Part shown: piece after piece, positions 1 through 8,882 of the stretch
How the letters are laid out: every line of letters begins with the position of its first letter
How positions within the stretch are numbered: position 1 is the first letter of the stretch
NCBI RefSeq assembly: GCF_000737865.1
Contig: NZ_CP007287.1
Coordinates: 1,682,972 to 1,746,971, forward strand
Direction of reading: 5' to 3'
From: Bifidobacterium coryneforme
GTDB lineage: Bacteria > Actinomycetota > Actinomycetes > Actinomycetales > Bifidobacteriaceae
Length of the DNA: 64,000 nucleotides
Notes under the pieces: model-generated
Told to the model about the DNA's origin: nothing
The model's database searches: none
What the model saw: only the letters and a program-made list of their open reading frames with translations
Position numbers and translations under genes: made by a program

Positions 1-1
1 G

Positions 2-724
2 GGTTTCAATACGGGGGCGGCCCTGGCGATCGCCTGCTCCATGGCCTTCTTCTCCCTATCGACCCCGGCCCAGTATGTCTGGGTGGGGCTGCTGGGCAGT
101 GCGACGACCGCACTGGTCGTCTGGGCCATAGGCTCCCTGGGGCCATCCGGCCCATCGCCGCTGCGACTGACCCTGGCCGGCGTCGTGATCAGTTCGGTAC
201 TGGGGTCTCTTACCTCCGCCATTCTTCTGCCGCGCATCAATGTCATCAGCTCATATCGCTTCTGGCAGGTTGGCGGAATCTCGGGCGCCCGGTTCGACCT
301 CATGATGCCGGTCCTGCCTCTTCTCGCTCTTGGACTGATACTCGCCTTCTGCCTGACGCCCGGAATCAACGCCTTGACCCTGGGTGATCAGATGGCCGAA
401 GGACTGGGCATGCACGTCGGACGTGTCCGCAGCCTGGCCTGGCTTGCGGCGATACTCCTCTGCGCCTCCTGTACGGCACTGGCGGGTCCGATTGGCTTCG
501 TCGGACTGGTGGTCCCCCATGTGGCACGACTGCTTATAGGACCCGACTACAGACGAATCATGGCCTTGAGCATCCTCATCGGCCCCCTTCTGGTGGTTGG
601 CGCCGACGTGGTGGGCAGGATAATCACCCGTCCATCCGATGTGGAGGTCGGCATCGTCACGGCACTGATTGGGGCTCCCGTATTCGTGATTCTGGCCGGG
701 CGCAGAAGAACCGCGGAGGTATAG
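2..724 (+). CDS. FecCD-family iron-siderophore ABC permease (5' partial)
   Basis: The reading frame is open from base 2, so the start lies upstream of the window and about 240 C-terminal residues are seen. It is very hydrophobic with several membrane segments and carries the FecCD/BtuC signature GPIGFVGLVVPHVARLL, the cytoplasmic loop region that contacts the ATPase. Members of this family pair as a homo- or heterodimer to import Fe(III)-siderophores or cobalamin. It is followed after 2 bases by a second FecCD permease and then an ATPase, so it is the first visible gene of a siderophore-type uptake operon. The substrate-binding lipoprotein is expected upstream, outside the window. The siderophore itself cannot be deduced. 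Confidence 0.9.
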   Translation, partial: GFNTGAALAIACSMAFFSLSTPAQYVWVGLLGSATTALVVWAIGSLGPSGPSPLRLTLAGVVISSVLGSLTSAILLPRINVISSYRFWQVGGISGARFDLMMPVLPLLALGLILAFCLTPGINALTLGDQMAEGLGMHVGRVRSLAWLAAILLCASCTALAGPIGFVGLVVPHVARLLIGPDYRRIMALSILIGPLLVVGADVVGRIITRPSDVEVGIVTALIGAPVFVILAGRRRTAEV

Positions 725-726
725 GC

Positions 727-1806
727 ATGGTCGCTCCTCCCGTTCGTGGCGATAACCCCGCCCTTCAGAAATCGCATAGACCCGATGCGATGACCGACCT
801 GCAACGGATACGACGGACCCATACCGTTCGTTCACTGGCAGTCACCATCCTGCTTGTGATACTCCTGGTTGCTCTCGCGCTGTCCGACCTGGCTCTGGGA
901 CATCGCACATACTCCATGAGCGACCTGATTGGAGCACTCCTGGGGCAGGGAGACGAAGGGACCAGATTCGTGATTCTCCAACTCCGCATGCCCAGGGCAC
1001 TGATCGGCTGCGCCGCCGGCATCGCATTCGGCATGGCCGGAATTGGTTTCCAACACCTCCTGCGCAACATGATGGCCAGCCCGGATATCATCGGCATCAC
1101 GGCAGGAGCCAACACGGCCGCCATCTTCGGCATTGTCGTATTGGGCCTGTCGGGCATGCCCTTGGCCTGCCTGGCGGTCATGGGCGGTCTCCTGACAGCC
1201 CTCCTGGTCATGGCCCTGGCCTGGCGCGGTTCGTTCGACCCGACCCGGCTGATACTGATCGGAATCGGAGTGGCCGCAGGGTTCAATGCTCTGGGTTCCT
1301 GGCTGATGATTCGCAGCAACCAATGGGACATCCAGGCAGCAACCCGGTGGCTGACGGGCAGCCTGGCCGATGCCCAGTGGTCCGATCTACCCATACTGGC
1401 AACAACAACCCTCGTCGGCGCCATGCTCCTGCTGGCACTCGACAGGAATGTCAGCACACTGCAGCTGGGACCGGAGATGGCCGCCGGACTGGGAGTCAGG
1501 GTAAGCCGTGTCCAGTTCGAGGTGATTATCGTGGGTGTGCTGCTCCTGGCTGTCGCAACGGCGACCACCGGTCCCATCTCCTTCGTTTCGTTCCTCTCCG
1601 GCCCCATCGCCGCAGTCCTGGTTGGTCGGGGAACATCGGCCCTTATCCAGTCGGGCCTGGTGGGAGGTTGCCTGGTTCTGGGGTCGGACATCGTCGCTCA
1701 ACATCTGCCCACAACCCAGGTGCCGGTCGGCATCATCACCAGCATTGTGGGCGGCCCCGTCCTCATCCTGATCATGGTCCTCATGACCCGCAGACAGGAG
1801 CTCTGA
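727..1806 (+). CDS. FecCD-family iron-siderophore ABC permease
   Basis: A 359-residue polytopic membrane protein of the usual FecCD length. The N-terminal 35 residues are hydrophilic, then about ten hydrophobic segments follow. The family motif appears as TTGPISFVSFLSGPIA about 80 residues from the C-terminus. The chosen ATG at 727 has a GGAGGT site 6 bases upstream; an in-frame ATG at 799 would remove a non-conserved N-terminal tail and remains possible. It starts 2 bases after the preceding permease and ends 5 bases before the ATPase start, so the three are co-transcribed. It probably forms a heterodimeric channel with the preceding permease for Fe-siderophore import. Confidence 0.92.
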   Translation: MVAPPVRGDNPALQKSHRPDAMTDLQRIRRTHTVRSLAVTILLVILLVALALSDLALGHRTYSMSDLIGALLGQGDEGTRFVILQLRMPRALIGCAAGIAFGMAGIGFQHLLRNMMASPDIIGITAGANTAAIFGIVVLGLSGMPLACLAVMGGLLTALLVMALAWRGSFDPTRLILIGIGVAAGFNALGSWLMIRSNQWDIQAATRWLTGSLADAQWSDLPILATTTLVGAMLLLALDRNVSTLQLGPEMAAGLGVRVSRVQFEVIIVGVLLLAVATATTGPISFVSFLSGPIAAVLVGRGTSALIQSGLVGGCLVLGSDIVAQHLPTTQVPVGIITSIVGGPVLILIMVLMTRRQEL

Positions 1807-1811
1807 ACATC

Positions 1812-2660
1812 ATGACGTCACCCCTGGCACACGACTCCTGGAGCAGCGCGCATAAGCTGACTGCCTCGCACCTTCGCCTCACCTATGGCGGGCGTACGGT
1901 CATCGAGGACCTGAGTCTGGATATACCCCCACACACGATGGGGTCCATCATCGGACCCAACGGGTGCGGAAAATCAACCTTCCTCAAGGCCATGGCCAGG
2001 ATACTGAAACCGGCCTCGGGGGCCGTCATGCTGGATGGAGAGCCCATCACCAGCATCCCCACCCGCAAGGTTGCAACGATTCTGGGGCTGCTGCCACAGA
2101 ACCCGTCAGCCCCCGCCGGCATCACCATCGCCGACCTGGTCGCTCGCGGCCGATACCCCCACCACCACTTCGTCGAACGGTGGACGACCAAGGACGAAAA
2201 GGCGGTGGAACGGGCCCTTGCCCTGACCGGACTGACCGATATGGCGGGGTGTCCAATCGACCGCCTGTCCGGAGGCCAGCGCCAGCGCGCCTGGATTGCC
2301 CTGACCCTCGCCCAGCAGACCGACATACTCCTTCTTGACGAGCCGACCACTTACCTGGACATCGCCTACCAGCTTGAGGTGCTTGACCTGCTGAGCACCC
2401 TGAACAGACAGGAGGGCGTCACGGTAGTCATGGTTCTCCACGACCTGAACATGGCCGCCAGGTACTCGGATTGGATCCTGGCCATCAAGGATGGCAAAAG
2501 GGTCGCCCTGGGCGCTCCCGACGAGGTCATGACCGAGAGCCTGGTCACGGAAGTATTCGACATCGCGTCCACCGTGGTGAAGGATGAGTCCACCGGCACT
2601 CCACTGATGACACCTGCTCCCCTCCATAGCCTCGGAGCCCACTCCGTTAGGCCCCGGTAA
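1812..2660 (+). CDS. Iron-siderophore ABC transporter ATPase (FecE/FepC-like)
   Basis: A 282-residue ABC ATPase with all catalytic elements: Walker A GPNGCGKST (about residues 48-56), signature LSGGQRQRAW, Walker B ILLLDEPT and the switch histidine in VLHDLN. The N-terminal 18 residues are an extension before the conserved beta strand. The frame stays open far upstream inside the permease gene, but the ATG at 1812, five bases after the permease stop, gives the family length. It should energise the two FecCD permeases encoded immediately upstream. The downstream siderophore-interacting protein supports Fe(III)-siderophore as substrate rather than cobalamin. Confidence 0.93.
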   Translation: MTSPLAHDSWSSAHKLTASHLRLTYGGRTVIEDLSLDIPPHTMGSIIGPNGCGKSTFLKAMARILKPASGAVMLDGEPITSIPTRKVATILGLLPQNPSAPAGITIADLVARGRYPHHHFVERWTTKDEKAVERALALTGLTDMAGCPIDRLSGGQRQRAWIALTLAQQTDILLLDEPTTYLDIAYQLEVLDLLSTLNRQEGVTVVMVLHDLNMAARYSDWILAIKDGKRVALGAPDEVMTESLVTEVFDIASTVVKDESTGTPLMTPAPLHSLGAHSVRPR

Positions 2661-2811
2661 TGTACATCCCCATGATTCGGCATCCGATAATCCGAAACAC
2701 AACAACCCAGCCCTATGACACCAAACCCGGTGTCCTGATTCTCGGCAATCCGGGCACCCACCCAACAGGCCTGAATCCGAGGGCAGGCCATAAAACCCAA
2801 CCGAAAGAGAG

Positions 2812-3786
2812 ATGACCATGGAACTTCCCGCCAACCACCCCGTATCCCTGATTCCCTTCCACGTCACCGTGGCCAAAACGGAAACGCTCTCGCCCCACTT
2901 CCGTCGCATCGTCTTCAAGAGCCCCGACCTGAAGATCTTCGCCGATGCGGGATACGACGAGAGGATCAAAATCATCCTTCCCCTTCCGGACGGATCAGTG
3001 CCTGACCCCTCCTTCTTTGAGGTTGCCCCAGACGTTCCGCTTGGTTGGCTACAGGAATGGAGGGCCCTCCCCACGGAACGCCGCAACCCGATGCGTACCT
3101 ACACGGTTCGCGCTCTCAGGCCCGAAATCGGGGAAATGGATGTGGACTTCGTCATCCACGATCCTTCCGGACCTGCCGGAACCTTCGCGGAGCAGGCCAA
3201 GCCAGGCGACAAAGCCGTCATCATCGGCCCCGATGGAAGGGTCGGAGGACAGGTTCCAGGACTTGATTTTCACCCGGGCCAATCCAGGCATATCCTCCTG
3301 GCGGGTGATGAAACGGCACTCCCGGCCATCGCCGCCATAATGGAAAGCCTGGTTCGCGACCAGTGGCATGGCGATGGGGTGGTGGTGATTGAAGTCCCGA
3401 CCGAAGAGGACCGCCTCCCCCTACAAACACCCGAGGGCATTCGCGTCATCTGGACGGTGCGCGACGAGTCCGGCCACGGCCATGCCCTTACCGAGGCCAT
3501 GCACAACCTCCTGGATGACCTGCCGGTCCATTCCGACTCGGACGAGGCCGCTCAATCCTCCAAGGAATTCAAGGAAATCGATATCGACCGCGAGCTGCTC
3601 TGGGAGACATCCGATTCCGCCGAGGCGGATACCGTCATCCAAACCGATGACCTGTATGCCTGGATTGCCGGCGAGGCAGCCACCGTCCGTGACCTGAGGC
3701 GCATGCTGGTCAGAGACCACGGAATGGACCGACGCAGTGTCTCCTTCATGGGATACTGGCGCCAGGGCCGTAGCGAGATGTCCTGA
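2812..3786 (+). CDS. Siderophore-interacting FAD/NAD(P)H ferric reductase (SIP/ViuB family)
   Basis: A 324-residue cytoplasmic flavoprotein of the siderophore-interacting family, which reduces imported Fe(III)-siderophore to release Fe(II). The N-terminal FAD-binding barrel contains the RTYTVR motif near residue 100, followed by the SIP NAD(P)H-binding domain (LLAGDETALPAIAAIMES) and a C-terminal WIAGEAATVRDLRRML segment typical of the family. About 35 residues around 245-280 are acidic and look like a local insertion. The start could be 2812 or the ATG two codons later; GAAAGAGAG lies just upstream. The 151-base gap after the ATPase contains a small inverted repeat (GACACC/GGTGTC, 2718-2735) but no clear terminator, so it may be part of the uptake operon. 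Confidence 0.9.
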   Translation: MTMELPANHPVSLIPFHVTVAKTETLSPHFRRIVFKSPDLKIFADAGYDERIKIILPLPDGSVPDPSFFEVAPDVPLGWLQEWRALPTERRNPMRTYTVRALRPEIGEMDVDFVIHDPSGPAGTFAEQAKPGDKAVIIGPDGRVGGQVPGLDFHPGQSRHILLAGDETALPAIAAIMESLVRDQWHGDGVVVIEVPTEEDRLPLQTPEGIRVIWTVRDESGHGHALTEAMHNLLDDLPVHSDSDEAAQSSKEFKEIDIDRELLWETSDSAEADTVIQTDDLYAWIAGEAATVRDLRRMLVRDHGMDRRSVSFMGYWRQGRSEMS

Positions 3787-3838
3787 TACGGACTTCGGGT
3801 GCGGTCGGCCCCCATTACCGACAGCCGACCGCAACGGG

Positions 3839-4429
3839 TCAGTTCCCAGCAGACGGGCCGCAGTACTCCCGGAAGAAGTTGCCAATCACCTGGTGACCAT
3901 ACTGGCTGCCGATGCTCTCGGGGTGGAATTGGACACCCTCCATGAGCGATCGACCACGTCTCAGGCCCATCACATACCCGTCCAGAAGCGAGCGCGCACT
4001 GATCTCCAGATCGGCGACCTGCCCGACCGAAGTCTCATCGGCAACCAGGGAATGGTACCTGGTCACCTCAAAGGTGTCGGGTAACCCTGTGAAGCAGCCC
4101 CTCCCGTCGTTTCTTATCCGGCTCACCTTACCGTGCTGACGGCTGGAGGCCCTGACCACCTGGGCTCCGGCATGTACTGCGATGGCCTGCATGCCCAGGC
4201 AGATGCCGAATACCGGCTTCCGTCCTGCAACCCGGTCAAGGAGCTCCAGGTAGCCGCAGTCCTCCGGATGGCCCGGTCCAGGGCCCAAGATGACCGCATC
4301 GAAGGTGAGCGGATCCACCTCGGCCAGGTGGTTCACCCGGACAATGGTCGTATCGGCGCCCAACAGGTCCACGTAGTTCTTGACCACATAGACGAAACTG
4401 TCGAAGGCATCAACCAGCAAGACTCTCAT
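3839..4429 (-). CDS. trpG: Anthranilate synthase glutamine amidotransferase subunit
   Basis: A 196-residue class I glutamine amidotransferase that supplies ammonia to the TrpE partner. The oxyanion segment GPGPGH, the nucleophile motif GICLGMQAI (Cys about residue 77) and the His-Glu pair in VQFHPES are all present, so the triad is intact. Its ATG lies inside the end of trpE (20-base overlap), consistent with translational coupling and 1:1 subunit synthesis. A PabA role for folate is possible because TrpG and PabA are alike and one subunit can serve both synthases, but the neighbouring PIAGT-type TrpE favours tryptophan synthesis. Confidence 0.88.
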   Translation of the reverse strand: MRVLLVDAFDSFVYVVKNYVDLLGADTTIVRVNHLAEVDPLTFDAVILGPGPGHPEDCGYLELLDRVAGRKPVFGICLGMQAIAVHAGAQVVRASSRQHGKVSRIRNDGRGCFTGLPDTFEVTRYHSLVADETSVGQVADLEISARSLLDGYVMGLRRGRSLMEGVQFHPESIGSQYGHQVIGNFFREYCGPSAGN

Positions 4430-6053
4430 GGGCCAGCTCCTTTCCGGTGATGGCCAGATAGGCAGAACTCATCTTCTTCATGGTTTCCTGCCATTCGCTT
4501 TCCGGCTGAGAATCCTCGACGATTCCGGCCGAGGCGCGCAGGTGGTATCTGCCCGAATGGTAAGAAGCCGTCCTTATGCACAGCGCCGTCAGGACCTGAC
4601 CGTCAAATCCGAGGAAGCCCACCGCTCCGGCATATACCCCGCGCGAACTGACCTCGGTCTCCTCGATGATCTCCACGGCGCGTACCTTGGGGGTTCCTGT
4701 CATGGTGCCGGCGGGGAAGGCGGCCGAGAAGACGTCGTACTTGTCCAGGCCAGGCCGGATTCGACCGACCACATCCGAGACCATATGAATGACGTGGGAG
4801 TAAACCTCGGTGGTCATCAGCCGGTCCACCTCCAAGGATTCGGGTGTGCAGCACCTGGCTACGTCGTTGCGCCCCAAATCCACCAGCATCAGGTGCTCGG
4901 CCCGTTCCTTGGGGTCGCCGGTCAGCTGCCTGATGGCCGCCTGGCGGGCCTCATCATCTCCGGGATTGCCGACAGTTCCTGCGATGGGCCTCAGGGTTAT
5001 GTCACCATCAGGGGTCAGCCCGATGAAGAGCTCGGGGCTGGCGCCGATGACATGCACCCCTTGGGGAGTCACGAAATAGTACATATAGGGGGACGGGTCC
5101 TGCCGGCGCAGCCGCTGGTAGACCTGGAAGGGCGGAATCCTGGAGTCCACCTGAATCTCATGCCCGAGCTGGAGCTGGTACACATCTCCCTGGGCTATGT
5201 GCTCCTTACCCTTGGCAAACCACCGATAGAAGAGGTCCCGGTCAATCGTGTCGTGGGCGCTGTAGGGGAAGTCCGATCCGGCATCCTCAGGCCCTGCACC
5301 GGTCCGGGCAAGGTCTTCCGCAAGGGGTGCGTCAGATTGCAGCAGGCCCAGCATTTCCGCAAACCGGTCGGACTCATGCCCAACGCTCTTCCCATCCGGC
5401 TGCCCGTCAAGCCTGCTGTACGCAATGCCACCGGCGTCTTCCTGCCCTACCGGACTGTCGCTTTCCCTGCTTCCCCGACCATCCCGGATGTCGTACCCGC
5501 CAGGGTCGCCGCTCAGATGGATCAGCGTGGCGCAGTGGCCGCCAGCCTTCAGGTCCAGGGTGATGATTCCCCGGTAGAGGGTCAGCGAGATGACCGGCAG
5601 GGCCGCATCCCTGGGAATGCGTTCTTCCAGGTCCTCAATCATGAAAATGGTGTCATACCCGAAGTAGCCGAACCATCCCATCCCGAAGGGGCCTTCATGG
5701 CCGCCGCTGATGGCGAAGGAGGACTCAATCCCCCTCAGCACCGCGAACACCTCCTGGATGTCGGGGACCGGATGGCGAACCACCCCCTGCTCAATCCGGC
5801 CGAAGACCTCCAACAGACCTGCCAGCTGTACGTTACCCAGCGGATCAATGGTCATAACGTGGTCCGTCACACTCAGGGTCAACATGGGCTCGAATCCAAT
5901 CACCGAACGGTTCCTGTCCGGATCGGGACCACTCAGGGACTCCAGGAGGAAGAGCTGATCCTCCCGATACCTGGTGCGCAAGCGCCTGTATATGGACAGG
6001 GCGTCAAGGTCGCTGACGAATTGGTGGGATTCCATGGTTGCATTGATGGTCAT
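4410..6053 (-). CDS. trpE: Anthranilate synthase component I
   Basis: A 547-residue chorismate-using enzyme making anthranilate for tryptophan. The N-terminal feedback motif LFLLES and the active-site RPIAGT are seen. The Ala in PIAGT is typical of anthranilate synthase, whereas aminodeoxychorismate synthases usually have PIKGT. Further conserved blocks are LVDLGRNDVARC, FPAGTMTGTPKVRA and the C-terminal ASAGIVEDS. Residues about 183-262 form an acidic, Gly/Asp-rich stretch longer than in typical TrpE. The ATG at 6053 follows an AGGGAG site at good spacing; the frame stays open upstream but that part is not conserved. The 403-base leader contains a candidate Trp attenuator. It overlaps trpG by 20 bases. 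Confidence 0.92.
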   Translation of the reverse strand: MTINATMESHQFVSDLDALSIYRRLRTRYREDQLFLLESLSGPDPDRNRSVIGFEPMLTLSVTDHVMTIDPLGNVQLAGLLEVFGRIEQGVVRHPVPDIQEVFAVLRGIESSFAISGGHEGPFGMGWFGYFGYDTIFMIEDLEERIPRDAALPVISLTLYRGIITLDLKAGGHCATLIHLSGDPGGYDIRDGRGSRESDSPVGQEDAGGIAYSRLDGQPDGKSVGHESDRFAEMLGLLQSDAPLAEDLARTGAGPEDAGSDFPYSAHDTIDRDLFYRWFAKGKEHIAQGDVYQLQLGHEIQVDSRIPPFQVYQRLRRQDPSPYMYYFVTPQGVHVIGASPELFIGLTPDGDITLRPIAGTVGNPGDDEARQAAIRQLTGDPKERAEHLMLVDLGRNDVARCCTPESLEVDRLMTTEVYSHVIHMVSDVVGRIRPGLDKYDVFSAAFPAGTMTGTPKVRAVEIIEETEVSSRGVYAGAVGFLGFDGQVLTALCIRTASYHSGRYHLRASAGIVEDSQPESEWQETMKKMSSAYLAITGKELAHESLAG

Positions 6054-6228
6054 ACCGGCACTCCCTTGGTCGGATGCTGCGATTGGAAAGACGGGGGATG
6101 AACCTCTCATGGTGCGAGTGCACCCGGGTCGAGGCAGGTATCCAATACGGCATGAATCCAAGCCATCCGATGGCCCCACACCCGTCAACAATGGAAAAAG
6201 AGACCTCAAACACCGAGGCGGATATATG

Positions 6229-6300
6229 AATCAGAAGAAGAACCGAGCCGGTTCTGGCCCATCAGGCGAAGGACATCAACGCCATCGGGCATCGACATAG
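6229..6300 (-). promoter_or_regulatory. Candidate Trp attenuator preceding trpE
   Basis: Read on the minus strand, GCCC-GAT-GGCG (around the leader Trp codon) can pair with CGCC-TGAT-GGGC. Next, GGGCC can pair with GGCTC (alternative antiterminator). Finally GAACCG-GCT-CGGTTC (6254-6240) forms a compact hairpin followed by TTCTTCT, like a weak intrinsic terminator. The mutually exclusive pairings fit translation-coupled attenuation. The U-run is imperfect and no folding was computed. Confidence 0.4.
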
Positions 6301-6341
6301 AAAAAGACACCCATGGGCAACCAGGACTGCCGTGATGTCAT
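6276..6341 (-). CDS. Candidate trp leader peptide (21 aa)
   Basis: A short frame of 21 codons on the trpE strand, about 220 bases upstream of trpE, starts with ATG at 6341 after GAGGAAA and ends with TGA at 6276. It has Trp at codons 7 and 20, well above the usual Trp frequency, the second just before the stop (ARWR). The Trp codon lies in a stretch that can pair with the next segment, and a terminator-like hairpin follows. This is the layout of a trpL attenuation leader. There is no tandem Trp-Trp, so the case is suggestive only. Confidence 0.4.
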   Translation of the reverse strand: MTSRQSWLPMGVFFYVDARWR

Positions 6342-6456
6342 TTTCCTCATGGGGACGATGCTAGAGCACCCGTGCGTATCCCCCCAAACAGCATCCATCA
6401 TTCGGACATAGTTCGTCCATTTGCTTACTTCATTACTTGAAGAGGAATCAACGGCC

Positions 6457-7341
6457 TCAGCGCCGATACGTCCGGCGGTAGGCACGCGGAGTCGTGCCAG
6501 TCTCCATCTTGAAGCGACGGTTGAAGTTGGCGGCATTACCGAACCCGCTCATGGACTGAATCCTGGCGATGGGCAGATCGGTGGTGACCAGGAGGAGGGA
6601 GGCGCGTGCAGTCCGCAGCCGGGAGACCAAGGCGGAAAAGTTGATTCCCGCCGCCTCCTTGAAGAAACGGGAGAACGCTGAGGGACTCATGACCGCCTGG
6701 GCAGCGACCTCCTCCAAGGTAATCCGGTCTGCGATATGTGCCGTGATATACGCCAGGACCTGGTTGACCCGTTCCGTCATACCGTCGGGCGCCTCCGCCA
6801 CGTAACCCGGTGTGACCACTGTCGTCCACTCCCGGCGAGGGGCCTGGATGAAGATACGGAAAATCGTCAGGAGGTCAATCAGTCGATCAAGATCATGATG
6901 CGCCCCCATACCAATCAGGATGGTGGCCGCTCGGCGCGCGGATGCGCCTGACAGGACAAGGGCCTGCCCACCCCGTCTCAACAGGGTCAGTATCCTCCCG
7001 GCCTCGGGAAAAATCCGCGCCAGGGCTCGGATGCGCTCGGGATGAACCTGGCAGGCCACATCCCGCTTGGGAATGGACACCTCACCCGGGTTCAATTCCG
7101 AAATCCAATTATGGGGAACATCGCTCCCCAGGAGGGAAACCTGCCCCGAATCAAAAGGCACCATCCCATCCCCGGCCATCATCATTCCCCTACCCTTGCG
7201 GATCAGATGGATCTCAATTTCGATGTGGTGATGCCACCGGGCCAGAGCCGAAGGGTACCCGTGCTCCACCCAGCGGATGCTCTCGCCGCTCCGAGGCAGG
7301 ACCACCTCCAAATCCGCCCGCCCATCGACATGACTGCCCAT
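6457..7341 (-). CDS. AraC-family transcriptional regulator
   Basis: A 294-residue regulator with an N-terminal cupin-like sensing domain (WHHHIEIEIHLIRKGRG, about residues 35-51) and a C-terminal AraC pair of helix-turn-helix motifs (ITLEEVAAQAVMSPSAFSRF and IQSMSGFGNAANFNRRFK, then TGTTPRAYRR). The ATG at 7341 is preceded by GGAGGTG at good spacing; the frame extends upstream but without support. It is divergent from a zinc-dependent dehydrogenase across a spacer of about 390 bases, so control of that dehydrogenase and the glyoxalase-like gene is the obvious guess. The inducer, perhaps a sugar or polyol, is not known. Confidence 0.9.
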   Translation of the reverse strand: MGSHVDGRADLEVVLPRSGESIRWVEHGYPSALARWHHHIEIEIHLIRKGRGMMMAGDGMVPFDSGQVSLLGSDVPHNWISELNPGEVSIPKRDVACQVHPERIRALARIFPEAGRILTLLRRGGQALVLSGASARRAATILIGMGAHHDLDRLIDLLTIFRIFIQAPRREWTTVVTPGYVAEAPDGMTERVNQVLAYITAHIADRITLEEVAAQAVMSPSAFSRFFKEAAGINFSALVSRLRTARASLLLVTTDLPIARIQSMSGFGNAANFNRRFKMETGTTPRAYRRTYRR

Positions 7342-7594
7342 GCTCACCCACCTCCGATATGTGCGGGGAAACGGCCTGTTGCTCTTGACCCAATCGGTCA
7401 CGCTCAGCACAACTGATCGCACACAGGGAGAGAGCCTCAACGGCACCTTTGCCAACCCTGTCACTGCCAGGGCGAGACTACCCATCCTATCCAAGAAAAG
7501 GGCAAAATAATACCGATATTCGGCAGAAAAGCACCGGATTCCAAATCCTGGCGACCCTAGGATGAAACCAGGCAGTCGAGAACTCCGGCACCCA

Positions 7595-7616
7595 ACCCCT
7601 CAATCAGATGAGGGGT
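7595..7616. promoter_or_regulatory. Inverted repeat in the AraC-dehydrogenase intergenic region
   Basis: ACCCCTCA and TGAGGGGT form a perfect 8-base inverted repeat with a 6-base loop between the divergent AraC regulator and the dehydrogenase. There is no T-run on either side, so an operator is somewhat more likely than a terminator. The rest of the spacer shows no other clear signal. Confidence 0.35.
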
Positions 7617-7733
7617 ATCAGTCCGAAGACGATTCACCCTATAGGTATGCACAAGGTCCAAGCCGAAATACCGGAAGAGCAGTAAGCACAGCGACGAGCA
7701 AACCTGCACCGCGGCCGGCGGAGGGAAACCATC

Positions 7734-8762
7734 ATGAGGGCACTGGTATTGGACAGAACACGCGGCCTGCACATGAGGCAGGTTCCGGTTCCTCGGCCCA
7801 AGGCAGGAGAGGTTCTCATCCGCACCGCCTTTACAGGCATATCCAGCACAGATCGCGGCATCTACCAGGGAGCACAGGGTTCGATTGAGGCCAATCTCCC
7901 GATTATCCTGGGGCACGAGAGCTGCGGAACTGTGGCGGCCATCGGCACCCGGTCGGTCACCCTGGCTGACGGAGACCAGGCGGCCGAGGGGGACAGGGTG
8001 GCCGTGGACCCTAACATCACCTGTCATCGTTGCGATTACTGCCGAAACGGCAGACCCGAACTCTGCCGACACCTGGCGGTCATCGGTGTGACCCGCGGAG
8101 GCGGGATGGCCGAGTACTTCTCCGCCCCGGCCGAGGTGGTCTACCGGCTGCCCGATCGATTGGAGTTTCTGGAGTCCACTGCCATCGGTCCCCTATCCTG
8201 CGCCTTGCATGGCATCCGATGCCTGGATCTGCGGCCCAACCAGCGTGCCCTGATTGTTGGGGATGGATTCATGGCACAGCTCTTTGCCCAGCTCCTCAGG
8301 ATTCAGGGCATCTTTCAGATCGACATGGTCGGATTGAGCGAGACGAAACTGGCCAGAGGGAAGGCGCTGAACAACCTTCATGCCGTCTACAGGTCGGACA
8401 AGCGGAGACAGACACCGCCCCGGGACCACTATGACCTGGTGATCGAAGCCGTCGGGGTTCCCGCCGCCGAGACCATGGCCATCAAGGCCTGCCGCCGTGG
8501 GGCCCAGGTGCTCATGTTCGGTGTTGGCCGCCCTGATGCCCGATTCACGATGAACGCCTATGACATCTACCGCAAGGAGCTGACCATCAAGGGGTCCTTC
8601 AGCAACCCGTGTTCATTCGGCGACGCCATCAGCCTCCTTGCCTCCGCTCGCCTGGATATCGCAGGTCTGGTCACCCACATATTGAGCCTCGAACAAGTGC
8701 CCGACCTGATGTCCGGATCGATCGGCGGTGTCATCAAGGCGGTGGTCGCCTTCGGGGACTGA
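7734..8762 (+). CDS. Zinc-dependent medium-chain alcohol/polyol dehydrogenase
   Basis: A 342-residue MDR-superfamily dehydrogenase. The catalytic zinc region shows GHESCG near residue 60 and the structural zinc cysteines lie in NITCHRCDYCRNGRPELC (about residues 88-105). The cofactor domain contains ALIVGDGFMAQL in place of the canonical GxGxxG, a somewhat degenerate nucleotide-binding loop. Such enzymes oxidise sugar alcohols or L-threonine-like substrates with NAD(P). The start ATG follows GGAGGG. It sits divergent from the AraC regulator and 120 bases upstream of a glyoxalase-fold gene, suggesting a small regulated catabolic unit. The substrate cannot be read from sequence. Confidence 0.88.
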   Translation: MRALVLDRTRGLHMRQVPVPRPKAGEVLIRTAFTGISSTDRGIYQGAQGSIEANLPIILGHESCGTVAAIGTRSVTLADGDQAAEGDRVAVDPNITCHRCDYCRNGRPELCRHLAVIGVTRGGGMAEYFSAPAEVVYRLPDRLEFLESTAIGPLSCALHGIRCLDLRPNQRALIVGDGFMAQLFAQLLRIQGIFQIDMVGLSETKLARGKALNNLHAVYRSDKRRQTPPRDHYDLVIEAVGVPAAETMAIKACRRGAQVLMFGVGRPDARFTMNAYDIYRKELTIKGSFSNPCSFGDAISLLASARLDIAGLVTHILSLEQVPDLMSGSIGGVIKAVVAFGD

Positions 8763-8882
8763 GGACCGCGCAAGCGCAACCGGCACCAGAGGTTCCGTAC
8801 CGAGCATCGCATACCATGGTTCCAGCAGCACGTATCGGCCATACGTCAGAATACGGTGCTCGCCACAACAAAGGAGTTATCC

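Noticed and set aside
1-6053. Possible siderophore biosynthesis locus, because a chorismate-using enzyme lies beside siderophore uptake genes
   Set aside because: The enzyme has PIAGT and LLES motifs and a TrpG partner, so it is anthranilate synthase. No NRPS or isochorismate-specific gene is seen.
4428-6101. A long open frame (about 557 codons) opposite to trpE
   Set aside because: It is antisense to a gene with full TrpE motifs. Its composition (Gly/His/Asp-rich, no domain) is typical of shadow frames in high-GC DNA.
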